Below are positions 39,207-48,290 of a stretch of 64,000 nt of DNA, piece after piece (position 1 is the first letter of the stretch; each line of letters starts with the position of its first letter). The DNA comes from Rhodomicrobium vannielii ATCC 17100 (GTDB lineage Bacteria > Pseudomonadota > Alphaproteobacteria > Rhizobiales > Rhodomicrobiaceae). The stretch spans positions 1,513,927-1,577,926 of the forward strand of contig NC_014664.1 in assembly GCF_000166055.1 (NCBI RefSeq), given 5' to 3'. The translations under genes and the position numbers were made by a program. The notes under the pieces are model-generated. The model did not search any database, had not been told where the DNA came from, and worked only from the letters and a program-made list of their open reading frames with translations.

Positions 39207-39440
39207 TCAGCTCCGCCCATACTCCGACGTCGAATTAAACCCGAACTGGGTGAACCACGCTTCCAGGTCTTCCTTGCGATAGACGACCTTTGACCGCTTG
39301 CCCGGCCCGAGCTTGAAGTAGCGCGGGCCGGTGCCGGTCACGCGCATGTCTTCGAGCGTGCGGGGTGAGAGGCGCAGGAACGCCGCCGCTTCGACGGTGG
39401 TGAGAAGGCCGGAGATTGCGGAGAGCGGGTGATCGCTCAT
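39207..39440 (-). CDS. AlpA/MerR-like helix-turn-helix protein
   Basis: 77 residues with an excisionase-type winged helix: LLTTVEAAAFLRLSPRTLEDMR forms the helix-turn-helix and YRKEDLEAWF the wing-following helix. Such small proteins control excision or the mobilization genes of integrative elements. It is divergent from the gene at 39504, so the 63-nt gap between them is a likely site of action. No integrase is adjacent in the window. Confidence 0.8.
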   Translation of the reverse strand: MSDHPLSAISGLLTTVEAAAFLRLSPRTLEDMRVTGTGPRYFKLGPGKRSKVVYRKEDLEAWFTQFGFNSTSEYGRS

Positions 39441-39503
39441 TGCGTCCTCTAGAAAGAATCTTTATTTCTGATTCTTAGCAGGCCTTTACCACAGGTGGAA
39501 GCG

Positions 39504-39998
39504 ATGTCGAAGGTCGACGAAGAGTTGCGCCGCGCCATTTCGCGGGCGAGCGCGGAGTTTTTCGAGGCGCGCGACCGGCTGGAAGAGCTGTTCCCGCAGC
39601 TGCTGGGATCGAGATACGACCCCGTCGGGCTCACCGAGGAGTTCGGTGCCACCTACACAGAATCCCTGGTCAGCCGGGATCCCGTCAAGTTCGGCCTTTC
39701 GGAGACCGAAGCGAGGGAGGCGGCGTTCAACGTGGAGTTGCGTAAGCGGCTCGCCGCTTTCGTCACCGCGCAGGACAGGCTCGATACGTTGACCCTGGAG
39801 GACAACATGCGCCGTGACGTCACCCACGACGGGGAGCGGGTCATGGCGATCGATGGTGAGCTTGCCACCCTCGACATCATCAGACGTACGATGTCACGCA
39901 ACGGTGAGGCGCCCGAGCCGCTGGTGCTGACCGAAGGGGCGGGACCGGAGCATGGTGCCACCCGTTCCCGCCGCCGAGACCGGGGGCGGAGTCGCTAG
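39504..39998 (+). CDS. Helical protein with arginine-rich C-terminal tail
   Basis: 164 residues from the ATG at 39504 (RBS-like AGGTGG upstream); function not recognised. It is mostly charged helix (SKVDEELRRAISRASAEFF, ELRKRLAAFVTAQDRLDTL). The end TRSRRRDRGRSR is nearly the same as the end of the relaxase encoded 1.2 kb downstream (QRRRDRGRGR). Four other genes of this element also end in similar RxR tails. This is consistent with a signal for the type IV coupling protein. A GGCACC-AC-GGTGCC hairpin just after the stop, followed by a pyrimidine tract, may terminate transcription. Confidence 0.65.
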   Translation: MSKVDEELRRAISRASAEFFEARDRLEELFPQLLGSRYDPVGLTEEFGATYTESLVSRDPVKFGLSETEAREAAFNVELRKRLAAFVTAQDRLDTLTLEDNMRRDVTHDGERVMAIDGELATLDIIRRTMSRNGEAPEPLVLTEGAGPEHGATRSRRRDRGRSR

Positions 39999-40140
39999 TT
40001 TACTGAGACCTGCATGGCACCACGGTGCCCGGCTTTCTTCTTCGTTTCAGGACCATGCTGTCAGGATAGGACGTATCACGACTGCTTGTTAGCTTGGCAC
40101 CAAGGTTGCGTGGTTCTGTTGAATGCAGGAGCATGGCGCC

Positions 40141-40479
40141 ATGCTGTTCGCACACCAGATTGATGGACGGGACCGGGAGTGTATCTTCGTGCTGCCGATG
40201 GGTTCGGTGGTGAGCTACTTCATGGCCGAGGGCAGCTGCATGCGGCTGCATATCGAGGCGGGTCTTTGTGCGTATGAGGACGAGTTTGAGGCCAACCGGT
40301 ACGCGGTGCGTGAGGCCGTGCTGGCCGAGGCGGCGCGGCGACTTGGGGTGCCGCTGTCTGAGGTGCTGCTGCTGCCGTTCGAGCGGTTGAAGGCGGTTTG
40401 CGACCGTGAGGCCGTTTGCGGCAACCCCTGGGGCATCCGCAGGCGCGCCAGAAACCGTTCTGCGTCGTTTTGCCGATAG
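40141..40479 (+). CDS. Hypothetical protein of the mobilization region
   Basis: 112 residues from the ATG at 40141, chosen over the in-frame ATG at 40123 because GGAG lies about 9 nt before it. The first half looks beta-rich (LFAHQIDGRDRECIFVLPMG). The second half is helical (DEFEANRYAVREAVLAEAARRLGVP) and ends in an arginine-rich segment (GIRRRARNRSASFCR). The family is not recognised. It is followed by a 318-nt non-coding stretch before the MobC-like gene. Confidence 0.5.
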   Translation: MLFAHQIDGRDRECIFVLPMGSVVSYFMAEGSCMRLHIEAGLCAYEDEFEANRYAVREAVLAEAARRLGVPLSEVLLLPFERLKAVCDREAVCGNPWGIRRRARNRSASFCR

Positions 40480-40568
40480 GGAGTGAGTTCCCCGTCAGTC
40501 CAGTTGAATCTATGCCCGCAGGGGTAAGCAGAGGCTTTCGCATCACCGGCCGACAAATCCTCGGGGGT

Positions 40569-40589
40569 GCGGGGGCAGACAGCCCCCGC
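40569..40589. other. GC-rich hairpin in the non-coding stretch before the mob genes
   Basis: GCGGGGGC-AGACA-GCCCCCGC, an 8-bp perfect stem with a 5-nt loop, without a following T tract. It lies in the 318-nt gene-free stretch 40480-40797. That stretch also has GGCACC-TT-GGTG (about 40605) and a CCCA-AAAA-TGGG hairpin (about 40710). Transfer origins usually lie beside the relaxase genes, so this stretch is a candidate, but no nic consensus is recognisable. Confidence 0.5.
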
Positions 40590-40797
40590 CGTGATCTTTC
40601 AATCGTGGCACCTTGGTGACAAGCTTGGCGTTATTTTGGGCAGTGCGTCTGGTACGAAGAGTCGGGGAGTCGGTATCGTTTGTGTAAGGGAGCAAGCAAT
40701 GCCTTTGTGCCCAAAAATGGGCTCAAAGGCCCGCGCATTCGCCTGTGGCTCAAGCGCAGTTGCTTGCCCCTCAAACGCCGGGGAGGCTTAACGAACC

Positions 40798-41187
40798 ATG
40801 CCCGCGAGGGGATACCAGAAACCCGATCCCGTGGACCGGCGTATCCGGGTCCAGCTGACCGATGCCCAGGCGGAGAAGCTTGCGCGACTGTCCGATGGAG
40901 CGGGCGTAAGCCAGAGTGAATACATGCGGAGCCTCCTCGATGGTGTGGGCGCCGCCACGCCGAAGGAGCCGCCAAAACCGAAGCGGGCTTCTCCCGCGAT
41001 GCTGAAGCTCGTTGAGATTCACGAGTTGGCGATGCAGGTGAAGAAGCTCGGCACCAATGTGAACCAGCTGGCGCGGCAGGCCAACACCGGCATGGTGCCG
41101 CTGACACGGCGAGAGATTGAAGCGATGCTGGCCCAGCATGAGGCGCTCCTCAAGGCCGCCATCACCGTCATCGAGGCGTCGCTCTGA
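40798..41187 (+). CDS. mobC: MobC-like relaxosome accessory protein
   Basis: 129 residues. The N-terminal ~50 residues (VDRRIRVQLTDAQAEKLARLSDGAGVSQSEYMRSLL) form a ribbon-helix-helix-like DNA-binding unit. The C-terminal MobC motif is LGTNVNQLARQANTG. MobC proteins help the relaxase open the strands at oriT. The stop TGA shares its last base with the relaxase ATG (TGATG), so the two are translationally coupled. Confidence 0.85.
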   Translation: MPARGYQKPDPVDRRIRVQLTDAQAEKLARLSDGAGVSQSEYMRSLLDGVGAATPKEPPKPKRASPAMLKLVEIHELAMQVKKLGTNVNQLARQANTGMVPLTRREIEAMLAQHEALLKAAITVIEASL

Positions 41188-42395
41188 TGATTGGCAAGGT
41201 GCCGGATCAGGGGAAAAGCTTTCGCGGCGTCGTGAACTACCTCCTGTTCGGCAAGAAGGATGAGCCGTCGCCCGAACGCGTGGCGTGGGTGGAGACGCGG
41301 AACCTGCTCGTCACCGATCCGAAGAAAGCGGCGACGCTGATGCGGCTCACGGCGCAGAAGTCGAAGCGGGTGAAGACGCCTGTCTACCATTACGTCATCA
41401 GCTGGCGCCATGACGAGGCCCCGACAGATGACATCATGCGGATTGTGGCTGATACCACCTGTCAGGATCTGGGCCTTGATGAGCACCAGATGCTGTATGT
41501 CGCGCACCGCGATACCGATCACCGCCACGTCCATATCGTCGCGAACCGCGTCCATCCGGACACGGGTCGCGCATGGAAGAACAGCCACGACTACCGCCGC
41601 ATCGAGTGCTCGTTGCGCCGCCAGGCCGAGGGCATGGGGATGGACTATGTGCCGGGGCGGCACAACGATCCCGAGCGGTTTCACGGAAAGTCACGGGCTC
41701 CCGCGAATCCGGAGCGCCAGCGCAACAGGCGCCTCAAGCAGCGCGACCTTCCGCGCTTTGATGAGGCAACGCGGTCGAAACACCGGGAACGGCTGCACCA
41801 GTTGGTACTGGGTGCCTCCTCATGGGCAGACCTCGATAGTCAGCTCGCGAGCGAGGGATTCGCGGTGTTGCGAAAGGGGCAGGGGTTGGTGCTGGCCGAT
41901 GCAAGCGGCACCATGAAGCTCTCTGATCTTGGGAGGGATATCCGGCTCAAGGGGCTGGAGGAGCGGTTTGCAGGCAGCTTTGCCGATCACGAAGAGGAAC
42001 GGAAACAGCAGCAGGCCATGCAGAAGGCGCTCGTGCCGTCACGTCCGAAGACGGTAGAGCGCCAGCCGGAGCCGCCCGCCGACAAGCCCGCAGAGGTCCC
42101 GCCCCCCGGTCCGAAGCCCAAAGAGCCAAATCAGAGCGCCGAGCGGTTCGAAGCGCTGAAGGACGCGGGCGATAAGGCCGATATGACGTATTCTCTCTAC
42201 AACATGGGCCTCGCTTCCCGCGAGCAGGTGAAAAATGCGGCGCGAGAACTGAAGCAGGCGCGGGAGAAGCTGGACGAGGGCAGGCCGCTTATTGAGCAAC
42301 TCACGAGGGACATGTTCAAGGAAAAAGAGCTCGAACCGGAGCCACGGGCTGAACCTTCGCGGCAGCGGCGTCGTGATCGCGGGCGGGGGCGGTAA
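41187..42395 (+). CDS. HUH relaxase (VirD2/MobP-like)
   Basis: 402 residues. The relaxase domain covers about 1-190. The nucleophile is probably Tyr18 (GVVNYLLFG), and the metal triad is His112, His114 and His116 in HRHVHIVANRVHPDTG. It nicks oriT and stays bound to the 5' end of the strand to be moved. The middle is a Pro/Lys-rich linker (PPADKPAEVPPPGPKPKEP). The C-terminus QRRRDRGRGR is an arginine-rich tail like that required for VirD2 or VirE2 recognition by VirD4-type couplers. The coupler gene follows after 133 nt that hold no gene. Confidence 0.92.
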   Translation: MIGKVPDQGKSFRGVVNYLLFGKKDEPSPERVAWVETRNLLVTDPKKAATLMRLTAQKSKRVKTPVYHYVISWRHDEAPTDDIMRIVADTTCQDLGLDEHQMLYVAHRDTDHRHVHIVANRVHPDTGRAWKNSHDYRRIECSLRRQAEGMGMDYVPGRHNDPERFHGKSRAPANPERQRNRRLKQRDLPRFDEATRSKHRERLHQLVLGASSWADLDSQLASEGFAVLRKGQGLVLADASGTMKLSDLGRDIRLKGLEERFAGSFADHEEERKQQQAMQKALVPSRPKTVERQPEPPADKPAEVPPPGPKPKEPNQSAERFEALKDAGDKADMTYSLYNMGLASREQVKNAARELKQAREKLDEGRPLIEQLTRDMFKEKELEPEPRAEPSRQRRRDRGRGR

Positions 42396-42528
42396 TCATC
42401 ATGCCGGGCGGAGCCGCAGCCGCTGAATTTTGAGGATAGCCGCTTTTCGGAAAGGAAAAGCCGATGCGAATCATCGCGCGCATTGGTTAAGTTGACGCTA
42501 CCAATGGTTGCGAACTTTCCGGGATCCG

Positions 42529-44502
42529 ATGACGCCCTCTCTTTTCCTGTCCTCGCTTGATGCATTGTTGAACGACCCTGCGGGGCGGATTTCCGCGCCC
42601 GTGGCGGATATCCTTGCGACAATCCCCGACAGGCAGCTCCAGAAGATCTTCGACGGGGCGCTTGGCGAGCATCCGATGGTGTCGAAGGAGGACATCCTCG
42701 GTCCCATCGGCGCGAGCGGCGTCGGTATCCTGACGTATTTCCTCGGTTCTGCGCAGAGGGGGTACGATCGCGGCAAACGGCTGAAGCTGGAACGGATCAT
42801 CCGGAGCTATACGGTGTCGCGGCCGTCCATTTCGCTGACGGATCAGGAGAAGGGGCTTGTGCGCGGCATGGCGGCGCTCAGGGCCGGTGAGCATATCAGC
42901 GGGCGGGAGTATGAGGCCTTTCTCGCTGAGTTTGCCTATGGTGGCGGGCAATGCGCCGTCATTGCAGACCCCCATTGGCAGGGCGAAAAGCACGAGCGCG
43001 ACGCAAATCAGGGGCTGCATGCTGTGCTGCGGGTCATCCTCAAGCCCTATCAGCAGTTTCTGGCGCAGACAGCCAATACGGTCGCGGGTGCCCGGCACGT
43101 GACGTCGCCCGCCGGTTCTGAAATCGGCACCTTCCTCAATCAGGGCAGCCGCTGGTTCGAGCACACGGCGCCGAGCGGGACGTTCACGACCGCGTCCAAT
43201 ATGGGCGACCTCACCATCGGCTGGACACCGGACGGCAAACCGTTCCGCTATGGCGGCGACGAAAGCCTCATCACCATCGCGGCGCCCGGAACCGGCAAGA
43301 GCCAGGTGCAGGTGATCCCGAATCTTCTGTCCTATCCGGGCTCCGCCTTCGTGCTCGACGTGAAAGGCGAGCTGTGGGAGGCGACGGCGGGCTACCGCGA
43401 GAAACATTTCGGGCCGGTCTACCGCTTCGCGCCCACCGACCCGGCAGGCAACACCCACGCCTATAACCCGTTTGATTTTGTCAGTGCCGACCCCATTCAG
43501 GCGGCAGTGGACTGCGAGCTCATCGCCAGCCAGATCATCGCGCCTGACGCGGGCGGCAAGGATCCGTTCTGGGACAACCGGGGCCGGGATTACCTTTTTA
43601 CCTTCGCGCTCGCGGTTGCGTTCTCCGAACCAGCGGAGCGGCGCAATCTGGCGACCGTGATGGAGATGCTTGCCGTCCCGGTCAACTTCCCGGACGGTGT
43701 GGCCGACGCCGCCTACTGGGCTTCTCCCACGCCGAAGCTGATGGCACGGCTGAAGGCGCTGGCACAGCATTACAACATCCCGGCACTGGCGGATAATGCG
43801 GTGGCCGTGGAATCAAGCCTCAACGACCGCATCGACGGCGTATTCGACGCGGCGCGCCGCTATCTTTCAATCTTTTCCCGGTCGGTTCGCTTGCGGGCGG
43901 CGATGGCGCGCTCGGACTGGACGCCGCTCGCCTTGCGCGAGCAGCCGGGGACGACAGTCTATCTGTGCCTGAGCGGCGACGACATCGACACCTACACCCC
44001 GATCGTGCGGCTCATCATCCAGCAGCATGCCAATCTCCTGCTGCGTCATACGGTCGGGAGCAGGCTTCCGATCACGTTCTTCCTCGACGAATTCCCCCAG
44101 CTCGGCAACATGGCGAGCATCCTGCGTCTTCTCGACGTGGGGCGCGGCGCCAAGCTTCGCCTGTGGCTGTTTGCGCAATATCTGGGGCAGCTCCGGGATA
44201 CCTACGGCAAGCGCGCGGATGGTCTCATCAACGCCTGCCGGGTGCGGAGCTTCATGCAGCCCGACAATCAGGCCGCAAGCTTCCTTGCACCCCAGCTCGG
44301 CACGGTGGTCCACCTGTTCAGCGGCGAGAAGAAGCCGCTTGCAGAGCCTTACGAGCTCATGGGCCGCGCTTATGCCGACAAGATCATCGTGACCGCGCGC
44401 GGCCACGACCCGGTGCTCCTCGACAAACGCTACGCTTACCGCGACTTCGCGGACGAGATGGCGCTGTCTCCTCCCCGCATCCGTCTTTCCCAACAGGCAT
44501 AG
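42529..44502 (+). CDS. VirD4/TraG-type IV secretion coupling protein
   Basis: 657 residues from the ATG at 42529; a TTG seven codons upstream is also possible. The nucleotide-binding core has Walker A ITIAAPGTGKSQVQVIP (about residue 252), then FVLDVKGELW, and Walker B ITFFLDEFPQLGNM (about residue 515). A WDNRGRDYLFTFALA segment lies between them. The hexameric ATPase brings relaxase-DNA and protein substrates to the mating channel. The N-terminus has only a weak membrane segment (GPIGASGVGILTYFLG). It is the natural reader of the RxR tails found in this region. Confidence 0.92.
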   Translation: MTPSLFLSSLDALLNDPAGRISAPVADILATIPDRQLQKIFDGALGEHPMVSKEDILGPIGASGVGILTYFLGSAQRGYDRGKRLKLERIIRSYTVSRPSISLTDQEKGLVRGMAALRAGEHISGREYEAFLAEFAYGGGQCAVIADPHWQGEKHERDANQGLHAVLRVILKPYQQFLAQTANTVAGARHVTSPAGSEIGTFLNQGSRWFEHTAPSGTFTTASNMGDLTIGWTPDGKPFRYGGDESLITIAAPGTGKSQVQVIPNLLSYPGSAFVLDVKGELWEATAGYREKHFGPVYRFAPTDPAGNTHAYNPFDFVSADPIQAAVDCELIASQIIAPDAGGKDPFWDNRGRDYLFTFALAVAFSEPAERRNLATVMEMLAVPVNFPDGVADAAYWASPTPKLMARLKALAQHYNIPALADNAVAVESSLNDRIDGVFDAARRYLSIFSRSVRLRAAMARSDWTPLALREQPGTTVYLCLSGDDIDTYTPIVRLIIQQHANLLLRHTVGSRLPITFFLDEFPQLGNMASILRLLDVGRGAKLRLWLFAQYLGQLRDTYGKRADGLINACRVRSFMQPDNQAASFLAPQLGTVVHLFSGEKKPLAEPYELMGRAYADKIIVTARGHDPVLLDKRYAYRDFADEMALSPPRIRLSQQA

Positions 44503-44513
44503 GATGACCCAGA

Positions 44514-45032
44514 ATGGAGAACGACCAGCGCCGTCAAGGGCGGCTACTTGCCTTCCTCAATCCGGACAAGGAGCCGGGTGATGCCCGACCCGCTTTCAGC
44601 GGCAGCCTCACCCTTCCGGATGATGCGAGCGAGCGGCGGATTGCTCTTTGGGCACACACTACGAAGAAGGGGCACACGCTTCTTGCCGGGCGGGTAAGCC
44701 AGAGCGCGCAGGAGCAGATCGCGGCGCTGTTGCGTCCGGTATCCGCCTCGGAAACCCTTATTGAAGAGGCGCAGTCGGACGGGAAGGAATTTGCGGTCGA
44801 TCCGGGAGAGGTGCTGCTGTTCGCCAACATCCGGAAAACCCCGGAGCACGCCCAGGCCCCGGATTACTGGGGCTATTTCAATCCCGGCAACGGCGAAGCC
44901 CTGATGCGGGTGAGCGTCTGGGCGAAAACGGATGCGCGTGGCAAGGCGATGCTGTCAGGCGCGCTTGATGTGCATGAGCCCGCGCGGGATTTGCAACGGC
45001 AGCGGGAGCGTCATCGTGGGCGGAGCCGCTGA
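44514..45032 (+). CDS. Two-module WGxxNPG protein with arginine-rich tail
   Basis: 172 residues, 11 nt after the coupling-protein stop. It contains the same ~35-residue module twice: AFSGSLTLPDDASERRIALW (then THTTKKG-like AHTTKKGHTLLAG) and YWGYFNPGNGEALMRVSVW (then AKTDARGKAMLSG). A PGEVLLFAN strand separates them. A second copy of the whole protein lies at 47689-48290 but is frameshifted. The C-terminus is QRQRERHRGRSR. The fold is unknown; the short beta-rich modules recall DUF736-type proteins of alphaproteobacterial plasmids. It could be a substrate of the coupling protein. Confidence 0.6.
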   Translation: MENDQRRQGRLLAFLNPDKEPGDARPAFSGSLTLPDDASERRIALWAHTTKKGHTLLAGRVSQSAQEQIAALLRPVSASETLIEEAQSDGKEFAVDPGEVLLFANIRKTPEHAQAPDYWGYFNPGNGEALMRVSVWAKTDARGKAMLSGALDVHEPARDLQRQRERHRGRSR

Positions 45033-45038
45033 GCGATG

Positions 45039-45407
45039 CTAGCGGCTGCGGCCTCGGCCGCGCCTGCGGGACGGAGTGTCGGGCGCTGGTTCCGGCCCAT
45101 CGTCGAGGCTGCGGATCCTGCCCTGCACGTCTTCGAGTGCGCGGGAGAGCGCATAATGCATGACACCCTTGAGGAGCCTGTCGTCGACATGCCCCGCGAG
45201 CTCGGTGAGCCGCGTCCATTCCTCGGGTTCGGCGGCGTCGACAATGCGGTCGAGGGCTTCCTTTGCGGCGTCACGGTCGATGCCCTCTTCCTGCGTGAGC
45301 CCCTGCCAGCGGGCATAGGCCAGCACCGCCGCATCGGCGTTGGGGAGCTGTTCCTTCGCCTTCCGGCGCTTTTCGACAAGGTCAACCAGTGCGTCGCGGG
45401 ACCACAT
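45039..45407 (-). CDS. Small helical protein with arginine-rich tail
   Basis: 122 residues from the ATG at 45407, preceded by GGAGG at a 7-nt distance; the longer open frame upstream lacks such a site. It is mostly helix (MWSRDALVDLVEKRRKAKEQL, AAKEALDRIVDAAEPEEWTRL) and ends SRRRGRGRSR after a Pro/Asp-rich linker. It converges with the gene ending at 45032, with only 6 nt between the stops. It is the only tailed protein of this block on the minus strand. Function unknown. Confidence 0.65.
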   Translation of the reverse strand: MWSRDALVDLVEKRRKAKEQLPNADAAVLAYARWQGLTQEEGIDRDAAKEALDRIVDAAEPEEWTRLTELAGHVDDRLLKGVMHYALSRALEDVQGRIRSLDDGPEPAPDTPSRRRGRGRSR

Positions 45408-45482
45408 GCCGGGCCTCCGATGGATTTGAGCCAAACGTAACATAGCCCTTTTCGCACGCGAGTCATTTCCGAGGATTGTCCA

Positions 45483-46907
45483 ATGACTTCGTCTCAACCC
45501 CTTGATTACCGCAAGCTGTGGCTGCCTGCGTGGACCATTCCGCTTCAGCTCACGGCCGCGTTCGCGGCATCGCTCTATGCCGTGTTGTCCTCCATGCCGC
45601 CGGTCAAACCCTGCTTTTACTGCACGCCGCAGCCGTTCCCCGCCCTGTCGACCGCGCTTCAAGTCGCGCTTGTGGTCGGCCTCGCAGGGCTTTTTTTCGG
45701 GTCCGTCCGGAACGGCGCCATGAAGGGCAAAGCGGCAAGAATGTTCGGGGTCATCTACCTGTCCCCGTCAGATCCCCTGACCAAGCGGGTCCATGACCTT
45801 GCCCGCAAGCTCCAGATGCCGCTACCCACCGTTGGAACCGTGTCCATCGCCAATGCCTTTGCGGTTGGCTCCAGTCCCCACGATGCTGCCGTGATCATCG
45901 GCCAACCGCTGCTTGGCAGACTGACCGAAAAGGAACTGGACGCCGTGATTGGCCATGAACTCGGTCACATCGCCACCGGCGACATGAGCCGGATGCAAAT
46001 GGCGGCGGGCTTCCAGTCCATGTTCGACTGGGTGTTCAAAATCATCGGCTTCGGATTGATGATTGCCCTGTATTTCGCGGCCTCCGTGTCCGACAAGCGG
46101 GCGCGTGATGCCGAAGGCGGTCTCGTTATCGGCCTTGGTCTTGCTGCTCTCGGTCGCCTTACGGTGGGGATCGCTTCGGAGCTCCTCACGCGGCGCCTGT
46201 CCCGCTCGCGGGAATTCTACGCCGACGCCATCGGGGCGTCGCTCACCAGTCCCGACGCCATGCAGAACGCGCTCAGGAAGGTCGAGGGACTCGGCGGCGA
46301 GATGAGCCCGCGTGAGAAGGAATACAGGACCCTGATGTTCCGCGCATCGTGGGCGGGCGGCCTCTGGGCCACCCATCCGTCGCTGGAGCAGCGCATTGTG
46401 GCCTTGCAGAGAGGAACTTACACGCGTGCCATCGAAAAGGCGGGGGAGCGTATTGACGAGGCAGCGGCGCTGGTGGGCAAGGTCGCCGCCGGGCTGGAGC
46501 CCGGAAAGCTTGCGGCGAGGGGACGGACGGCACTGGACGCCGCCGAGCCGCATCTTTCCGCGCTGTCGCAAGGGATATCCTCGGGCGCGCAGGCCGCGAG
46601 TTCGGGGTTGCGGGGAGTGTTGGAGGCTTTGCCGCGTCCCCGGTTGCCGTCGTTGCAGGCATTGCGGGTGTTTGTGCTCTACCCGGTTCTGTTTGTCGGC
46701 GTTGCCGCGTCGGTCGGTGCGCTGTCCGTTTGGATGAGTGCTGCCTCGGTCGTGACACCGGCTGTCGCACCCGTTCCATCGTGGTCAACGACAACCACGG
46801 TAAAGGAAAGCCTGAAGCCTGAGCCTGCTACGCCCGTGGCAAGGAGCGGCAAGGGCTCCCCTCATGTGCCACCCCGGCCCCCCGGAGCCAAGTCCAATAA
46901 TCTATAG
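45483..46907 (+). CDS. M48-family (HtpX-like) membrane metalloprotease
   Basis: 474 residues. Membrane segments lie at about 17-37 and 56-75, the zinc site HELGH at about 156-160 ([13 protein letters not shown]), then further hydrophobic stretches and the third ligand region [15 protein letters not shown]-terminal membrane helix ([21 protein letters not shown]) precedes a Pro/Ser-rich tail. The C-terminal ~200 residues are longer than in HtpX and contain Ala-rich helices. HtpX degrades misfolded membrane proteins. On a mobile element it may serve membrane quality control during mating. It diverges from the gene at 45407. Confidence 0.87.
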   Translation: MTSSQPLDYRKLWLPAWTIPLQLTAAFAASLYAVLSSMPPVKPCFYCTPQPFPALSTALQVALVVGLAGLFFGSVRNGAMKGKAARMFGVIYLSPSDPLTKRVHDLARKLQMPLPTVGTVSIANAFAVGSSPHDAAVIIGQPLLGRLTEKELDAVIGHELGHIATGDMSRMQMAAGFQSMFDWVFKIIGFGLMIALYFAASVSDKRARDAEGGLVIGLGLAALGRLTVGIASELLTRRLSRSREFYADAIGASLTSPDAMQNALRKVEGLGGEMSPREKEYRTLMFRASWAGGLWATHPSLEQRIVALQRGTYTRAIEKAGERIDEAAALVGKVAAGLEPGKLAARGRTALDAAEPHLSALSQGISSGAQAASSGLRGVLEALPRPRLPSLQALRVFVLYPVLFVGVAASVGALSVWMSAASVVTPAVAPVPSWSTTTTVKESLKPEPATPVARSGKGSPHVPPRPPGAKSNNL

Positions 46908-46999
46908 AACTTATCAATAATGCGGCTATCCTTCGGTCATCTGCCGCGACAGTAGGAACAGGAAAGGTCGGCGGCGTTTACACGCATCATGGAGGACCA

Positions 47000-47581
47000 A
47001 TGAGCAAGATTGTTGATGAAGTTCTTGAATCCAATCGCGCCTATCAGGCGGAGTTTGGTGACAAAGGCAGCCTGCCGCTGCCTCCGGGCCGTCATTTTGC
47101 GATCCTGACCTGCATGGACGCCCGGCTCGATCCCGCGAAATATGCAGGGCTTGCCGAGGGCGACGCGCATGTCATCCGGAACGCGGGCGGGCGGGCGAGC
47201 GATGACGCCATCCGCTCGCTTGTCATCTCCTACAAGCTTCTCGGCACCCGCGAGTGGTTCGTCATACATCATAGCGACTGCGGGATGGAGCTGTTCACCA
47301 ACGAGGTGATTTCGGAGCTCCTGCATGACAGTCTGGAAACCGCGACCATCGACGAGAACGGCTGGCATGATCACGGGCACGGTCCCGGCTCGGATGAAGG
47401 CAAGTACATCAACTGGCTCACGATTTCCGACCAGAAGGCCAGCGTGGTCGAGGACGTGAAGCGCATTCGCAGCCATCCCCTCGTGCCGAAGGCCATTCCC
47501 GTTTACGGCTACGTCTATGACGTCCATACCGGCGCTTTGATTGAGGTTCCGGAGGCGACGGAAGCCGGTCGGGCCTCCTAG
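47000..47581 (+). CDS. Beta-class carbonic anhydrase
   Basis: 193 residues. The zinc ligands and catalytic dyad are present: Cys38, Asp40 and Arg42 in LTCMDARLD, and His91 and Cys94 in IHHSDCGM. The size and C-terminus ([21 protein letters not shown]) match the short, Rv1284-like subgroup. It converts CO2 and water to bicarbonate. It has a GGAGG RBS (ATGGAGGACCAATG). It sits between the protease and the two-module protein gene with no evident link to transfer, so it is likely cargo. Confidence 0.9.
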   Translation: MSKIVDEVLESNRAYQAEFGDKGSLPLPPGRHFAILTCMDARLDPAKYAGLAEGDAHVIRNAGGRASDDAIRSLVISYKLLGTREWFVIHHSDCGMELFTNEVISELLHDSLETATIDENGWHDHGHGPGSDEGKYINWLTISDQKASVVEDVKRIRSHPLVPKAIPVYGYVYDVHTGALIEVPEATEAGRAS

Positions 47582-47688
47582 AGGTTTGCTGGCGGCTTCC
47601 GTGACGCGGGAGCCGCTTTCTTAGGCAGATCCGTTGCCCCGCACGCGTGCTCTTGGCAGTCTCCTTTACAAAAAGGAGAACAAAAACA

Positions 47689-48290
47689 ATGAGCGAAGCG
47701 CCAGCACGCGGCAATTTCATTGCCGGTCTCAATCGGGGCAAGGAGATGGGATCGAAGGATCCTGATTTTACGGGTCGTCTCGGCGTTCCCGGACGCGAGC
47801 ATGAGCACCGGCTCGTGCTGTGGACGCACCGGGACTCCCGGGGGCGGGCCTATTTTGCGGGATCCATCAACGGGCTTCCCATTGACGGCAACGCTCTGCG
47901 CAGATCGAGCGGCTGGCCGACCAGCACCAGACCGCAACCGGGGAAGTGCTTGAGGTCGCGCCGAACCTTGAGCTCGGGCCGCGTCAGGTCATCCTGTTCC
48001 CTAACGGCTTCAAGGAACCGCAAGCGACCGACACGCCCGAAGAGGCGGAAAAGCGGGCGAAGCGGCCTGATTTCTGGGGGCGGTTGAATCCCGGCGACGG
48101 CACGCCGGGTGTGGGCCTGTCGGTCTGGCTTCGGACGGACCGCTACCAGAACCCGCTGCTGACCGGCAGCACGAGCTATCCCATTCCGGGCCGGACGGAT
48201 GGGCTTGATGAGCAGGCTCCCGACCAGGCACCCGCCGAGACGGTTCGCCGGAGCCGTCGCCGTTCGGCTGAAGAGGGGGTGGAACGATAG
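47689..48290 (+). pseudogene. Frameshifted copy of the two-module WGxxNPG protein
   Basis: A strong RBS (AAGGAG, 10 nt before the ATG) starts a frame with the first module (FTGRLGVPGREHEHRLVLW, then THRDSRGRAYFAG). The second half (GPRQVILFPNG, then FWGRLNPGDGTPGVGLSVW) is in the -1 frame. The switch must fall between the in-frame TGA at 47883-47885 of the second frame and about 47900. The product aligns end to end with the protein at 44514-45032. I see no X XXY YYZ slippery heptamer there, so a lost base is more likely than programmed frameshifting. The end (VRRSRRRSAEEGVER) keeps an arginine-rich stretch followed by four to six extra residues. Confidence 0.75.

Noticed and set aside
47883-47905. 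Programmed -1 frameshifting in the second two-module gene
   Set aside because: No slippery heptamer or downstream hairpin is evident where the frames meet, so a lost base is preferred.
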